The notes beneath the pieces were generated by a model, which saw only the letters and a list, made by a program, of their open reading frames with translations, was not told the origin of the DNA and did no database searches. A program made the translations under genes and the position numbers. A DNA stretch of 64,000 nucleotides from Paulinella micropora (taxonomy: Eukaryota > Cercozoa > Imbricatea > Euglyphida > Paulinellidae): positions 32,501-96,500 of the forward strand of contig WBZZ01001499.1 in NCBI GenBank assembly GCA_019918135.1. The letters are read 5' to 3'. Positions 1 to 9,966 of this stretch are shown here, in pieces; positions within the stretch are counted from its first letter, which is position 1; each line of letters opens with the position of its first letter.

Positions 1-288
1 TAATCACTAGTGGTAAAAGAAAAGAGGGGGGCCGCCATACATAAACGACCCCCCCCCCCCCCCCCCAAAAAAATGAACCAATTTAACATCTACGTTACAT
101 ATCGCGCAACATATCCAAACATAAACATTAATATTAATAATATTAATACCGAGCCACCAAATACCCTATTAACACTTTCTTTCAATACGCTCGACTGAAT
201 AAGTAGGTTTCCACCTTAGATAAAGGTATGACTTAATAGCTATATTTTTCACGTGGACTTTCCCTGAGTCCAATTGCTCAATAAAAAC
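1..288 (+). repeat. Family D repeat, copy 1 (cut by window start)
   Basis: This is the first of three copies of an AT-rich repeat; the others are at 431-826 and 1769-2188. They share a poly-C/poly-G stretch, an ATTAATATTAATA-type segment and a conserved block ending in CCCTGAGTCCAATTG followed by ATAAAA-CGAAGAAG. Each copy runs directly into a (GAA)n tract, so the tract behaves like a 3' tail of a retroposed element. No coding capacity is seen. Confidence 0.7.
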
Positions 289-376
289 GAAGAAGAAGAA
301 GAAGAAGAAGAAGAAGAAGAAGAAGAAGAAGAAGAAGAGGAGAGAGAGAGAGAGAGGGAGGGAGGGAGGGAGGGAG

Positions 377-429
<53 letters not shown>
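289..429. repeat. Compound microsatellite (GAA)n-(GA)n-(GGGA)n-(GATA)n-(GA)n
   Basis: A purine-rich compound simple repeat directly follows family D copy 1. Its first part is a (GAA)n tract, the shared tail of the D family; GA, GGGA and GATA tracts follow. Confidence 0.9.
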
Positions 430-430
430 C

Positions 431-826
431 GTAACGCCAGACTCTTCCCCCCTTGTTTGCTCCTCGGAAAAGACCTCCCCGAATCTACCGACGTATATGG
501 TCAACCATACACCAACTTTCCCCCCTTTATCACTCTAGTGAAAAAAGAAAGAGGGGGGCCGCTATACACAAATGATCTCACTTAAAAATAACGTACACCC
601 ATATCATCACATAAGCTACATATCGCGCAAAATATCTAAACATAAACATTAATATTAATAACATTAATGCCAAGCAACCAAATATTAATACTTTCAATTC
701 GATCCCTTAATACGCTCGATTTGAAAACTAGGTTTCCACCTTAGATAAAGGTATGACTTAATAGCTATACTTTTCATGTGGACGTTCCCTGAGTCCAATT
801 GTAAAATTGTTCTCTCAATAAAAACG
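431..826 (+). repeat. Family D repeat, copy 2
   Basis: A longer copy of family D. It starts near the block ending CGACGTATATGGTCAACC, which recurs in copy 3 as CGACGTATCTGGTCAACC, and ends at the conserved TAAAATTGTTCTC block before (GAA)n. It is probably the 3' part of a retroelement; the parent is not recognised. Confidence 0.7.
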
Positions 827-897
827 AAGAAGAAGAAGAAGAAGAAGAAGAAGAAGAAGAAGAGAGGAAGAAGAAGAAGAAGAGAGAGAGAGAGAGA
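827..897. repeat. (GAA)n/(GA)n microsatellite
   Basis: Tail of family D copy 2. A LINE 3' fragment begins directly after it. Confidence 0.9.
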
Positions 898-1062
898 GTA
901 CTCAACTAAAGGCAGCCTCTTTGTTAACCACAAAGACCCATATCTCACCAAGAACTTTGCAGATCAATGGAAATCGATCCCAAAACATATAACAGATGAA
1001 ACAACAATAAAGCCATTCAAAAAAGCACTAATGACATATCTACTAAAACACCAAACATCATA
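898..1062 (+). pseudogene. LINE ORF2 C-terminal fragment
   Basis: About 55 codons are open to a stop at 1060-1062. The peptide contains FADQWKSIPKHI and then FKKALMTYLLKHQ. This pattern (a near-LWNSLP motif, then FKKxLxxYLL) is typical of the extreme C-terminus of CR1/L2/Jockey-type LINE reverse transcriptase ORFs. The more complete LINE at 2316-3663 ends in the same way (VFSKLPEAL, CALLDYLL). There is no start codon or RT core here, so this is a strongly 5'-truncated copy joined to a (GAA)n tract. The following 260 bases probably include its 3' UTR. Confidence 0.55.
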
Positions 1063-1266
1063 ATATATATAAATATACGCACGCGCAACAACAACAACAA
1101 CAACAACAAAAAATCTTTCCAGGAGCCTTCTGTTGAACCTTTGTTCCAGTTTTTCCTTTTGAGCTTGTACTGTTGTTCTTTGGAACCAGATCTCTTTGAT
1201 TTAAGCTCTTCTTTATCTTTTGTTCTTCTTTGTTTCCCTTTTTCTTTCCTCATTCAACCTTGCTTA

Positions 1267-1310
<44 letters not shown>

Positions 1311-1323
1311 AAATTAAAAATAA
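1063..1323 (+). other. Non-coding, simple repeats
   Basis: Probable LINE 3' UTR containing a short (CAA)n tract near 1087-1108 and (AAAT)n at about 1271-1311. No gene is seen. Confidence 0.5.
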
Positions 1324-1733
1324 TACTATATCTGAGGCGTACTGATGCAGCTAATGGCATATCCTCAACGGACATAAGCCTCCAATACCCTTGTTCGAGG
1401 TCCTCCACCCCCCCGTGCAGTCTCTCGCCTGATGATCGGGGCCACCGATGGAGCTCCTGAGGGCAAGACTGCACTAAGCCGAGGTTATTCCGCAGTCCCA
1501 GCAACCTCTTGCAAGACGTCACCGAATGTGCAAGTGCATACACCAAGCGCGGTTGCTAGAGCTGCCTCGAAACCACACCCATAACAATCTGGTGTCTGCT
1601 GGGTCCTGGGCTATCAACCAGCATATGCGGAGTTTAAGATCTTTTACGCGCGCAACGACCCTCCTCCCCAGCATCTACCACCAAAGGGTTATGAGTTGGC
1701 GTCACAGTTTAACGCCTTGAGGCCATTGGGCTG
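1324..1733 (-). repeat. Family C repeat (~410 bp), solo copy
   Basis: On the - strand it begins CAGCCCAATGGCCTCAAGG and ends CGCCTCAGATATAGT followed by (ATT)n. It is nearly identical to the C units at 6322-6731, 6815-7224, 28256-28664 and 28749-29133. No ORF is supported; the 60-64-codon frames recur only because the repeat recurs. An (AAT)n tract also lies on its 5' side at 1739-1768, so it sits inside an ATT array. Confidence 0.8.
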
Positions 1734-1768
1734 ATTAAAAATAATAATAATAATAATAATAATAATAA

Positions 1769-2188
1769 CTGTGGAAAACCAGGCTTGATCCTTTGTCTGC
1801 CACTTGAAGGAGAACTCTCTGAATCAGTCGACGTATCTGGTCAACCACGCACACTCCCAACTTCCCCCCCCCCCCCCCCCTCTCTTTCACTTTTTCTCAT
1901 GAAAAAGAAAGAGGGGGGGGGGGGGGCGCCAGACATAAACGACTACACCTTTACAATAACATATATCCATAACATAACATAAGAATATCACCACGCAATA
2001 TATCTAAACATAAATATTAATATTAATAATATAATACCGAGCCGCTAAATACCAATTTAATATTTTCCTTAATACGCTCGATTGAATAACTAGGTTTCCA
2101 CCTTAGATAAAGGTATAACTTACTAGCTATACTTTTCACGTGGACGTTCCCTGAGTCCAATTGTAAAATTGTTCTCTGAATAAAAGCG
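1769..2188 (+). repeat. Family D repeat, copy 3
   Basis: Third D copy, with a (C)n/(CT)n stretch near 1866-1890, a matching G-run near 1912-1926, and the conserved 3' block CCCTGAGTCCAATTGTAAAA before (GAA)n. Confidence 0.7.
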
Positions 2189-2284
2189 AAGAAGAAGAAG
2201 AAGAAGAAGAAGAAGAAGAAGAAGAAGAAGAAGAAGGAGAAGAAGAAGAAGAAGAAGGAGAAGAAGAAGAAGAAGGAGAAGAAG

Positions 2285-2315
<31 letters not shown>
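2189..2315. repeat. (GAA)n microsatellite with GGA interruptions
   Basis: A 127-bp GAA array between family D copy 3 and the LINE fragment. Translated frames across it are low-complexity artefacts. Confidence 0.95.
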
Positions 2316-2317
<2 letters not shown>

Positions 2318-3663
2318 AAGTAATTTATAAAGCTAAAGATAGAACACTGCCAGAGAACTATAGACCTATATCCCTTCTGCCCATTATCGCGAAAGTTTTT
2401 GATACAATCATCAACAGACAACTCATGTACCACCTGAACCGATATGATATCCTTTCACGCACTCAATATGCTTTCCGCCCACATTCCAATACCACCATCT
2501 GCACCCAAACAATCCTCAACCACATCCACTCACAAAAAGGCCCAGGCAAATACGTACTAGCACTCTTTGTCGATTTGTCTAAAGCATATGATACAATTGA
2601 CCATGCAAAACTCATCCACAAACTACAACATGAATTCAACTTCAGCGATAATACCACTGCCTTCTTCAAATCCTACCTGACCAGACGATTCCAAACTGTG
2701 TTCACCCAACACGCCCGCTCATACCCCCGCCTGATCACGCACGATATACCACAAGGCAGCACCCTTTCCACAACACTCTTTATCCTCTATATCAACAGCA
2801 TCCTCCTATCACTTACACACGGAACAGTCTTTGCCTACGCTGATGATACCACACTCATAATTGCAGCATCTAACAAAGAGCAACTAAAAGAGCATGCACA
2901 AACCGACACAACCAACCTTGTACGTTACTTTCATAGACATAATCTTGTACCCAACCCCACTAAGACAACATACACGATCTTTCACAAGTTTGGACAGGAC
3001 GTAAAGCTTCAGCTGGCGATCGGCGAGACAAAACTCGAACATGAGAAACAGGTCAAACTACTAGGTACAACTGTCCAAAGCAACTTATCTTTCAGAAAAC
3101 ATGTACAAACAATTGCCGTCCGCTTACAACCATTTGTACAAATGTTTCGACATGTTAACCAGCTACTACCCACTCATATTCTTGTCCAATTATACTATAG
3201 CCACGTCTTCTCCCTCCTAATATATAATATATCTGTCTGGGGATCTGACACCCCAAACACCATCATCTACCCTCTCATTACCATGCAAAAAAAGATAATA
3301 CGCCTCGCATCACCGAGAGCACCTACCGCACCCTTATTTGCTAAACTTAGACTTCTAACTATACCTAATATATATAAATATCGTGTATGTATGGAGACAC
3401 ATTCACACATCTATCCTACTTTCACAACATTCCTCCCCCTCCACTATAACAACTTCAAACCAATCACTGCCGTACATAGTCACAACACAAGACGCTCAAA
3501 AAAACAACTGCTATACCGTGACTCAAATAGTGCTTACTATAGCAGCATTGCTGAGACTGTTTTTAGCAAGCTACCGGAAGCGCTCCAAAGAATTAAGGAA
3601 AAGGCAGAGTTCAAATGCGCACTCCTGGACTATCTACTCTGCGAACAGCAGAATGAATCTTAG
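2316..3663 (+). pseudogene. 5'-truncated LINE, reverse transcriptase ORF
   Basis: The frame is open from the (GAA)n junction to a stop at 3661-3663. The RT motifs appear in order: NYRPISLLPIIAKVFD (motif 0/1), FVDLSKAYDTIDH (motif A, catalytic D), PQGSTLSTTLFILYINSI (motif B) and FAYADDTTLI (motif C, catalytic DD). A thumb-like KLLGTTVQSNLSF follows. The C-terminal region ends CALLDYLLCEQQNES. The family makes cDNA by target-primed reverse transcription. The endonuclease and ORF1 are absent, so this is a typical 5'-truncated insertion. Motif style is CR1/L2/Jockey-like, but the clade cannot be fixed by eye. The first ATG in frame, at 2425, is internal to the RT domain and is not a true start. 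A (CT)n array follows the stop. Confidence 0.9.
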
Positions 3664-3668
3664 CTTGC

Positions 3669-3671
<3 letters not shown>

Positions 3672-3699
<28 letters not shown>

Positions 3700-3711
3700 T
3701 TTCTTTCCCCC

Positions 3712-3771
<60 letters not shown>

Positions 3772-3945
3772 TCGAAACCAACAGGGCCTGTACCGGTGTT
3801 TGAGCACGCTTTTGTTGCCTGATGTGTCCAGCTTGCGCTCCTCCAGAAACTTGCGAAGCTGAGACAGGGGCAGGAGTACACACACACACACACACATAGA
3901 AACTACATACATACATACATACATACATACATACATACATACATA
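3672..3945. repeat. (CT)n, (CA)n and (CATA)n microsatellites
   Basis: (CT)n at about 3672-3762 with a T-run, non-repetitive sequence at about 3774-3875, (CA)n at about 3878-3896 and (CATA)n at about 3905-3944. Confidence 0.9.
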
Positions 3946-4288
3946 AACTAATGAAATATTAACTGAAGGGCACAGTTAAATTCTAGTTTGGAACATCATT
4001 TCCAACATCTCTCTCTCTCTCTCTTTTTTTTTTTTTTTTTTTTTTCCCCAAAACCAAACTAATGAAATATTAACTGAAGGGCACAATTAACATTACATTC
4101 TAGTTTGGAACATCATTTCCAACATCTTTTACTTCTCCTTTCTTTTCTCAACCAAATTAATGAAATATTAACTGAAGGGCACAGTTAACGTTTCATCCTA
4201 GTTTGGATCTTTCCCTCTTTCTTTCTTTCTTAAACCAAATTATTGAAATATTAACTGAAGGGCACAGTTAACATTTCATTCTAATTTG
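3946..4288 (+). repeat. Four-unit minisatellite (~70-105 bp units)
   Basis: The block AATGAAATATTAACTGAAGG plus GCACAGTTAA and a TAGTTTGGA-type segment recurs four times, starting near 3948, 4060, 4158 and 4241. The units are separated by variable CT-, T- or TTTC-rich spacers. The last unit runs into the long ATT array. Confidence 0.8.
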
Positions 4289-4295
4289 GATATTA

Positions 4296-4357
<62 letters not shown>

Positions 4358-4358
4358 A

Positions 4359-4419
<61 letters not shown>

Positions 4420-4420
4420 T
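4289..4420. repeat. (ATT)n array
   Basis: First long ATT array of the + strand nest, about 130 bp with one ATA break near 4356. Confidence 0.95.
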
Positions 4421-4540
4421 GTTGGAACTGCCCTTGCGGGGGCGTCATTAGAGCTTATCGTCAATTCTTCGTACTCCCCTCACGGGTGAGACGATGGAGG
4501 CGCATGTGCAGAAATGCATCAGCCATTGACAGAGAAGCAC

Positions 4541-4541
<1 letters not shown>
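4421..4541 (+). repeat. SINE, 3' body only (5'-truncated)
   Basis: It begins GTTGGAACTGCCCTTGCGG and ends GACAGAGAAGCACT before (ATT)n. It is the 3' part of the tRNA-derived SINE described at 5057-5325. Confidence 0.85.
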
Positions 4542-4578
<37 letters not shown>

Positions 4579-4751
4579 GGGAGTACATAGGCCATCGGTT
4601 CCTTTCCATGGGCTGATTGGTATAAAGCTCCTAGAGTAATGTTCTATGCCGTCACTTCCTTTATTCCACCGATTGGTGTGGAGACTTTCCTTATGGAATG
4701 GAGGATTGGATGCACATGGCCTTTTGGCTCAGCAATTGGCAGGAGATACAC

Positions 4752-4752
<1 letters not shown>
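4579..4752 (+). repeat. Family A repeat, copy 1
   Basis: Family A starts GGGAGTACATAGGCCATCGG and ends CAATTGGCAGGAGATACACT followed by (ATT)n. It is ~172 bp with nine copies in the window. A weak A-box-like GGCTGATTGG lies inside, but no convincing B box, so a tRNA origin is not claimed. Confidence 0.9.
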
Positions 4753-4845
<93 letters not shown>

Positions 4846-4847
4846 TA
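4753..4847. repeat. (ATT)n array
   Basis: ATT tail of family A copy 1; family A copy 2 is inserted at its end. Confidence 0.95.
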
Positions 4848-5019
4848 GGGAGTACATAGGCCATCGGTCCTTTCCATGGGCTGATTGGTATAAAGCTCCT
4901 AGAGTAATGTTCTTTGCCGTCACTTCCTTTATTCCACCGATTGGTGTGGAGACTTTCCTTATGGAATGGAGGATTGGATGCACATGGCCTTTTGGCTCAG
5001 CAATTGGCAGGAGATACAC

Positions 5020-5020
<1 letters not shown>
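4848..5020 (+). repeat. Family A repeat, copy 2
   Basis: Near-identical to copy 1, with the same ends and an (ATT)n tail. Confidence 0.9.
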
Positions 5021-5056
<36 letters not shown>

Positions 5057-5325
5057 GGACACCGTGATAGCCCAGTGGTCAAGTTCTACCATCTGGGCCC
5101 TGTCGCCAGTTCGATTCCCGTCGGTGCCACCAGTATTTTCATTGAACATACCGGTCTATTTCTGGACCAGTATTTTCATTGAACATACCGGTCCGTCTGG
5201 AAGTGTTGGAACTGCCCTTGCGGGGGCGTCATTAGAGCTTATCGTCAATTCTTCGTACTCCCCTCACGGGTGAGACGATGGAGGCGCATGTGCAGAAATG
5301 CATCAGCTATTGACAGAGAAGCACT
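5057..5325 (+). repeat. tRNA-derived SINE, full-length reference copy
   Basis: The 5' head GGACACCGTGATAGCCCAGT looks like a tRNA. It has an A box (TAGCCCAGTGG, fitting TRGYNNARNGG) and a B box (AGTTCGATTCC, close to GGTTCRANNCC) about 40 bases apart, and ends GGTGCCACCA. These boxes are the internal RNA polymerase III promoter. A CAGTATTTTCATTGAACATA module follows, here present twice, and then a unique body ending CCATTGAC-like sequence and GAGAAGCACT before (ATT)n. The tRNA fold is imperfect, so this is a retroposon and not a tRNA gene. Copies differ in whether the CAGTATTTT module is single or double and in the spacer CTATTTCTGGA, which marks subfamilies. Confidence 0.88.
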
Positions 5326-5350
5326 ATTATTATTATTATTATTATTATTA

Positions 5351-5636
<286 letters not shown>

Positions 5637-5868
5637 GGACACCGTGATAGCCCAGTGGTCAAGTTCTACCATCTGGGCCCTGTCGCCAGTTCGATTCCCG
5701 TCGGTGCCACCAGTATTTTCATTGAACATACCGGTCCGTCTGGAAGTGTTGGAACTGCCCTTGCGGGGGTGTCATTAGAGCCTATCGTCAATTCTTCGTA
5801 CTCCCCTCACGGGTGAGACGATGGAGGCGCATGTGCAGAAATGCATCAGCAATTGACAGAGAAGCACT
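5637..5868 (+). repeat. tRNA-derived SINE, single-module subtype
   Basis: Complete head with both boxes, but only one CAGTATTTTCATTGAACATA module, then the 3' body and ATT tail. Confidence 0.88.
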
Positions 5869-5890
5869 ATTATTATTATTATCATTATTA

Positions 5891-5973
<83 letters not shown>
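5869..5973. repeat. (ATT)n array with ATC interruptions
   Basis: Several ATT-to-ATC changes make this an older-looking array than its neighbours. Confidence 0.9.
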
Positions 5974-7224
<1,251 letters not shown>

Positions 7225-7240
7225 ATTATTATTATTATTA

Positions 7241-7412
7241 GGGAGTACATAGGCCATCGGTCCTTTCCATGTGCTGATTGGTATAAAGCTCCTAGAGTAA
7301 TGTTCTATGACGTCACTTCCTTTATTCCACCGATTGGTGTGGAGACTTTCCTTATGGAATGGAGGACTGGATGCACATGGCCTTTTGGCTCAGCAATTGG
7401 CAGGAGATACAC

Positions 7413-7413
<1 letters not shown>
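7241..7413 (+). repeat. Family A repeat, copy 4
   Basis: Full-length family A directly after the 15-bp ATT tail of the C dimer. Confidence 0.9.
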
Positions 7414-8160
<747 letters not shown>

Positions 8161-8428
8161 GGACACCGTGATAGCACAGTGGTCAAGTTCTACCATCTGG
8201 GCCCTGTCGCCAGTTCGATTCCAGTCGGTGCCACCAGTATTTTCATTGAACATACCGGTCTATTTCTGGATCAGTATTTTCATTGAACATACCGGCCCGT
8301 CTGGAAGTGTTGGAACTGCCCTTGCGGGGGTGTCATTAGAGCTTATCGTCAATTCTTCGTACTCCCCTCACGGGTGAGATGATGGAGGCGCATGTGCAGA
8401 AATGCATCAGCCATTGACAGAGAAGCAC

Positions 8429-8429
<1 letters not shown>
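8161..8429 (+). repeat. tRNA-derived SINE, CTATTTCTGGA subtype
   Basis: Full-length copy with the CTATTTCTGGA spacer between two modules, matching the - strand copies at 27952-28220 and 36409-36677. Confidence 0.88.
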
Positions 8430-8459
<30 letters not shown>

Positions 8460-8570
8460 GGACACCGTGATAGCACAGTGGTCAAGTTCTACCATCTGGG
8501 CCCTGTCGCCAGTTCGATTCCCGTCGGTGCCACCAGTATTTTCATTGAACATACCGATCCGTCTGGACCA
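8460..8570 (+). repeat. SINE 5' half, 3'-truncated
   Basis: Head and first module end at GTCTGGACCA and run straight into ATT. The usual 3' body is missing, perhaps because ATT arrays recombined. Confidence 0.8.
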
Positions 8571-8608
8571 TATTATTATTATTATTATCATTATTATTAT
8601 TATTATTA

Positions 8609-8768
8609 GGGAGTACATAGGCCATCGGTCCCTTTCAATGGGCTGATTGGTATAAAGCTCCTAGAGTAATGTTCTATGCAGTCACTTCCTTTATTCTACC
8701 GATTGGTGTGGAGACTTTCCTTATGGAATGGAGGACTGGATGCACATGGCCTTTTGGCTCAGCAATTG
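8609..8768 (+). repeat. Family A repeat, copy 5, interrupted by the Polinton-like element
   Basis: This copy runs from GGGAGTACAT to CAATTG (8763-8768), where the 18.4-kb element begins. The continuation CAATTGGCAGGAGATAC is found beyond the element at 27179-27195. The unbroken site (CAGCAATTGGCAGG) is seen in other copies, so the insertion point is clear. Confidence 0.9.
8763..8768. other. Target-site duplication CAATTG, left
   Basis: Six-base duplication flanking the element; the right copy is 27179-27184. Six bases is the length known for Polinton/Maverick integration. CAATTG is itself a palindrome. Confidence 0.85.
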
Positions 8769-8917
8769 AGTAGATGATACACAAAGTCTCGTCGTGAATT
8801 TTTGCAAAATCCACGACTTCGTTTTGTGTGTCGCACCCCATCCTATGGATTTCCCGTAAAATAAATACAAAGAAACAAAAACAACCAAATAGCCTTCTAC
8901 AGCACACTACAAGAAAA
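8769..8917 (+). repeat. Left terminal inverted repeat
   Basis: Starts AGTAGATGATACACAAAG and pairs with 27030-27178 over 149 bp with about two mismatches. It ends near CACTACAAGAAAA. Confidence 0.92.
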
Positions 8918-8958
8918 CATATATGTATAATAAAAGAAAAAATTTTGTCATGATATAG

Positions 8959-9201
8959 ATGGACGACAAACAACAAATTAGAAAGCAGAAGAGAAATGAA
9001 TACTTAAAAGAAAGAAGGAAAAATAAATATACATGTATCTGTGGTAAGAAGATAGGAATATATAGCAAATACACACACGAAAAAAGCCAATCACATAGAG
9101 ACTTCTTTGCGGAGAAAGAAGATATTATGTTAGGAGGACATAAATTTACTCGTATAACATATGGAAACGACGACATAGAAAGATATTTTAAAAACAAATA
9201 A
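8959..9201 (+). CDS. Small basic zinc-finger-like protein (80 aa)
   Basis: First gene inside the left repeat. The N-terminus is lysine/arginine-rich (MDDKQQIRKQKRNEYLKERR). A likely zinc site follows: YTCICGKK, then HEKSQSH about 14 residues later (C-x-C-G ... H-x5-H). The same pattern appears at the C-termini of the element's GIY-YIG nucleases (for example HCDCGG ... HHVKTKRH), so it is a domain shared within the element. Nucleic-acid binding is inferred. A TATA-like stretch lies within 35 bases upstream. The reading frame is uninterrupted. Confidence 0.65.
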   Translation: MDDKQQIRKQKRNEYLKERRKNKYTCICGKKIGIYSKYTHEKSQSHRDFFAEKEDIMLGGHKFTRITYGNDDIERYFKNK

Positions 9202-9241
9202 TTAATTTTATTTTAAATAAATATTATTTATATGTATATAA

Positions 9242-9299
9242 CAAAGATTTTCAAAATCTTTGAGCAAACAGATTTTGTGAAACTTTTTCTAAAAGTTTC
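9242..9299. terminator. Twin hairpins between two element genes
   Basis: Perfect stems occur at 9242-9251/9253-9262 (CAAAGATTTT paired with AAAATCTTTG, one-base loop) and 9279-9287/9291-9299 (GAAACTTTT with AAAAGTTTC, three-base loop). The first lies 40 bases after the stop of the zinc-finger gene; the second ends seven bases before the next ATG. Such palindromes mark transcript ends in mimiviruses and their virophages; that role is inferred here. Confidence 0.5.
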
Positions 9300-9305
9300 T
9301 ATAAA

Positions 9306-9589
9306 ATGACGACGACCAGAGTTGTGGGTGTTTCATTTGATGGGAGACAAGATAATATTTCTTATCTTAAAACCATAGGACGAGGTGAAAAAGTTTTTAT
9401 TCAACACGAGCCAGAAAACAAATTTGATAAAAATGCGATAAAGGTTGAACAGAAAGCGGAAAGCAACTCTGATATATCAGCAAGCACTTAGCAGAAACTC
9501 TAAAGATTAAAGGAAGGAAACAAGTATATTATTCAATCTATGGAGGAGTGTCAGGAAAACATTATGGAATTGAAATTACTATCCCTTGA
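9306..9589 (+). pseudogene. HIRAN-domain protein
   Basis: The product begins MTTTRVVGVSFDGRQ and continues LKTIGRGEKVFIQHEPENKF with DKNAIKV. The VVGxxF start, the G-E-x-V-x-(I/L) strand and EPxNxxDxNAI are the signature of the HIRAN domain, a small fold known from HLTF/Rad5-family helicases. There it binds 3' DNA ends at stalled forks. As a stand-alone gene in a viral element it may help handle DNA ends during protein-primed replication; this is inference. The gene is broken (about one interruption). Confidence 0.7.
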
Positions 9590-9648
9590 TACAAACAAAC
9601 AATATTTAATATATATTAAAGATTATTTTTTATTATATATACACAAAG

Positions 9649-9870
9649 ATGGGTAGAAAACCGATATATAAAACACCAGAAGAGAAAAAGGAAGCCTTAC
9701 GGAGAAATGCGAGGGAATTTATACAAAAAGATCCAGAAAGACATAGACAGAAGTCAATGGAATACTACAACCAAAACAAAGCAATAATAGCAGAACGGAG
9801 AAAGAAAAAAAGAGATGAAGTAAAGCAAGCATCACTTAAGTTGAAAAGAATGGAGGATGCAATGAAATGA
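9649..9870 (+). CDS. Small highly basic protein (73 aa)
   Basis: Starts MGRKPIYKTPEEKKEALRRN and is about 40% charged, with no cysteines and no membrane segment. It is predicted to be helical. The pattern resembles short DNA-binding or basic-region proteins common next to PolB in polinton-like viruses, but no family is assigned. The start at 9649 is preceded by TATATATACACAAAG. The frame is open. Confidence 0.55.
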   Translation: MGRKPIYKTPEEKKEALRRNAREFIQKDPERHRQKSMEYYNQNKAIIAERRKKKRDEVKQASLKLKRMEDAMK

Positions 9871-9966
9871 ATTTCTATTTAAAGATAAGATATTATTATA
9901 TATAAATATAACAGATAATTTATTATTTTTTTTATTATTTTTATATCCGCTTTGATATAAAAAAGT

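Noticed and set aside
5057-5133. A tRNA gene (A and B boxes, CCA-like end)
   Set aside because: The same head recurs many times fused to one 3' body with an ATT tail, and the tRNA fold is imperfect; it is a SINE.
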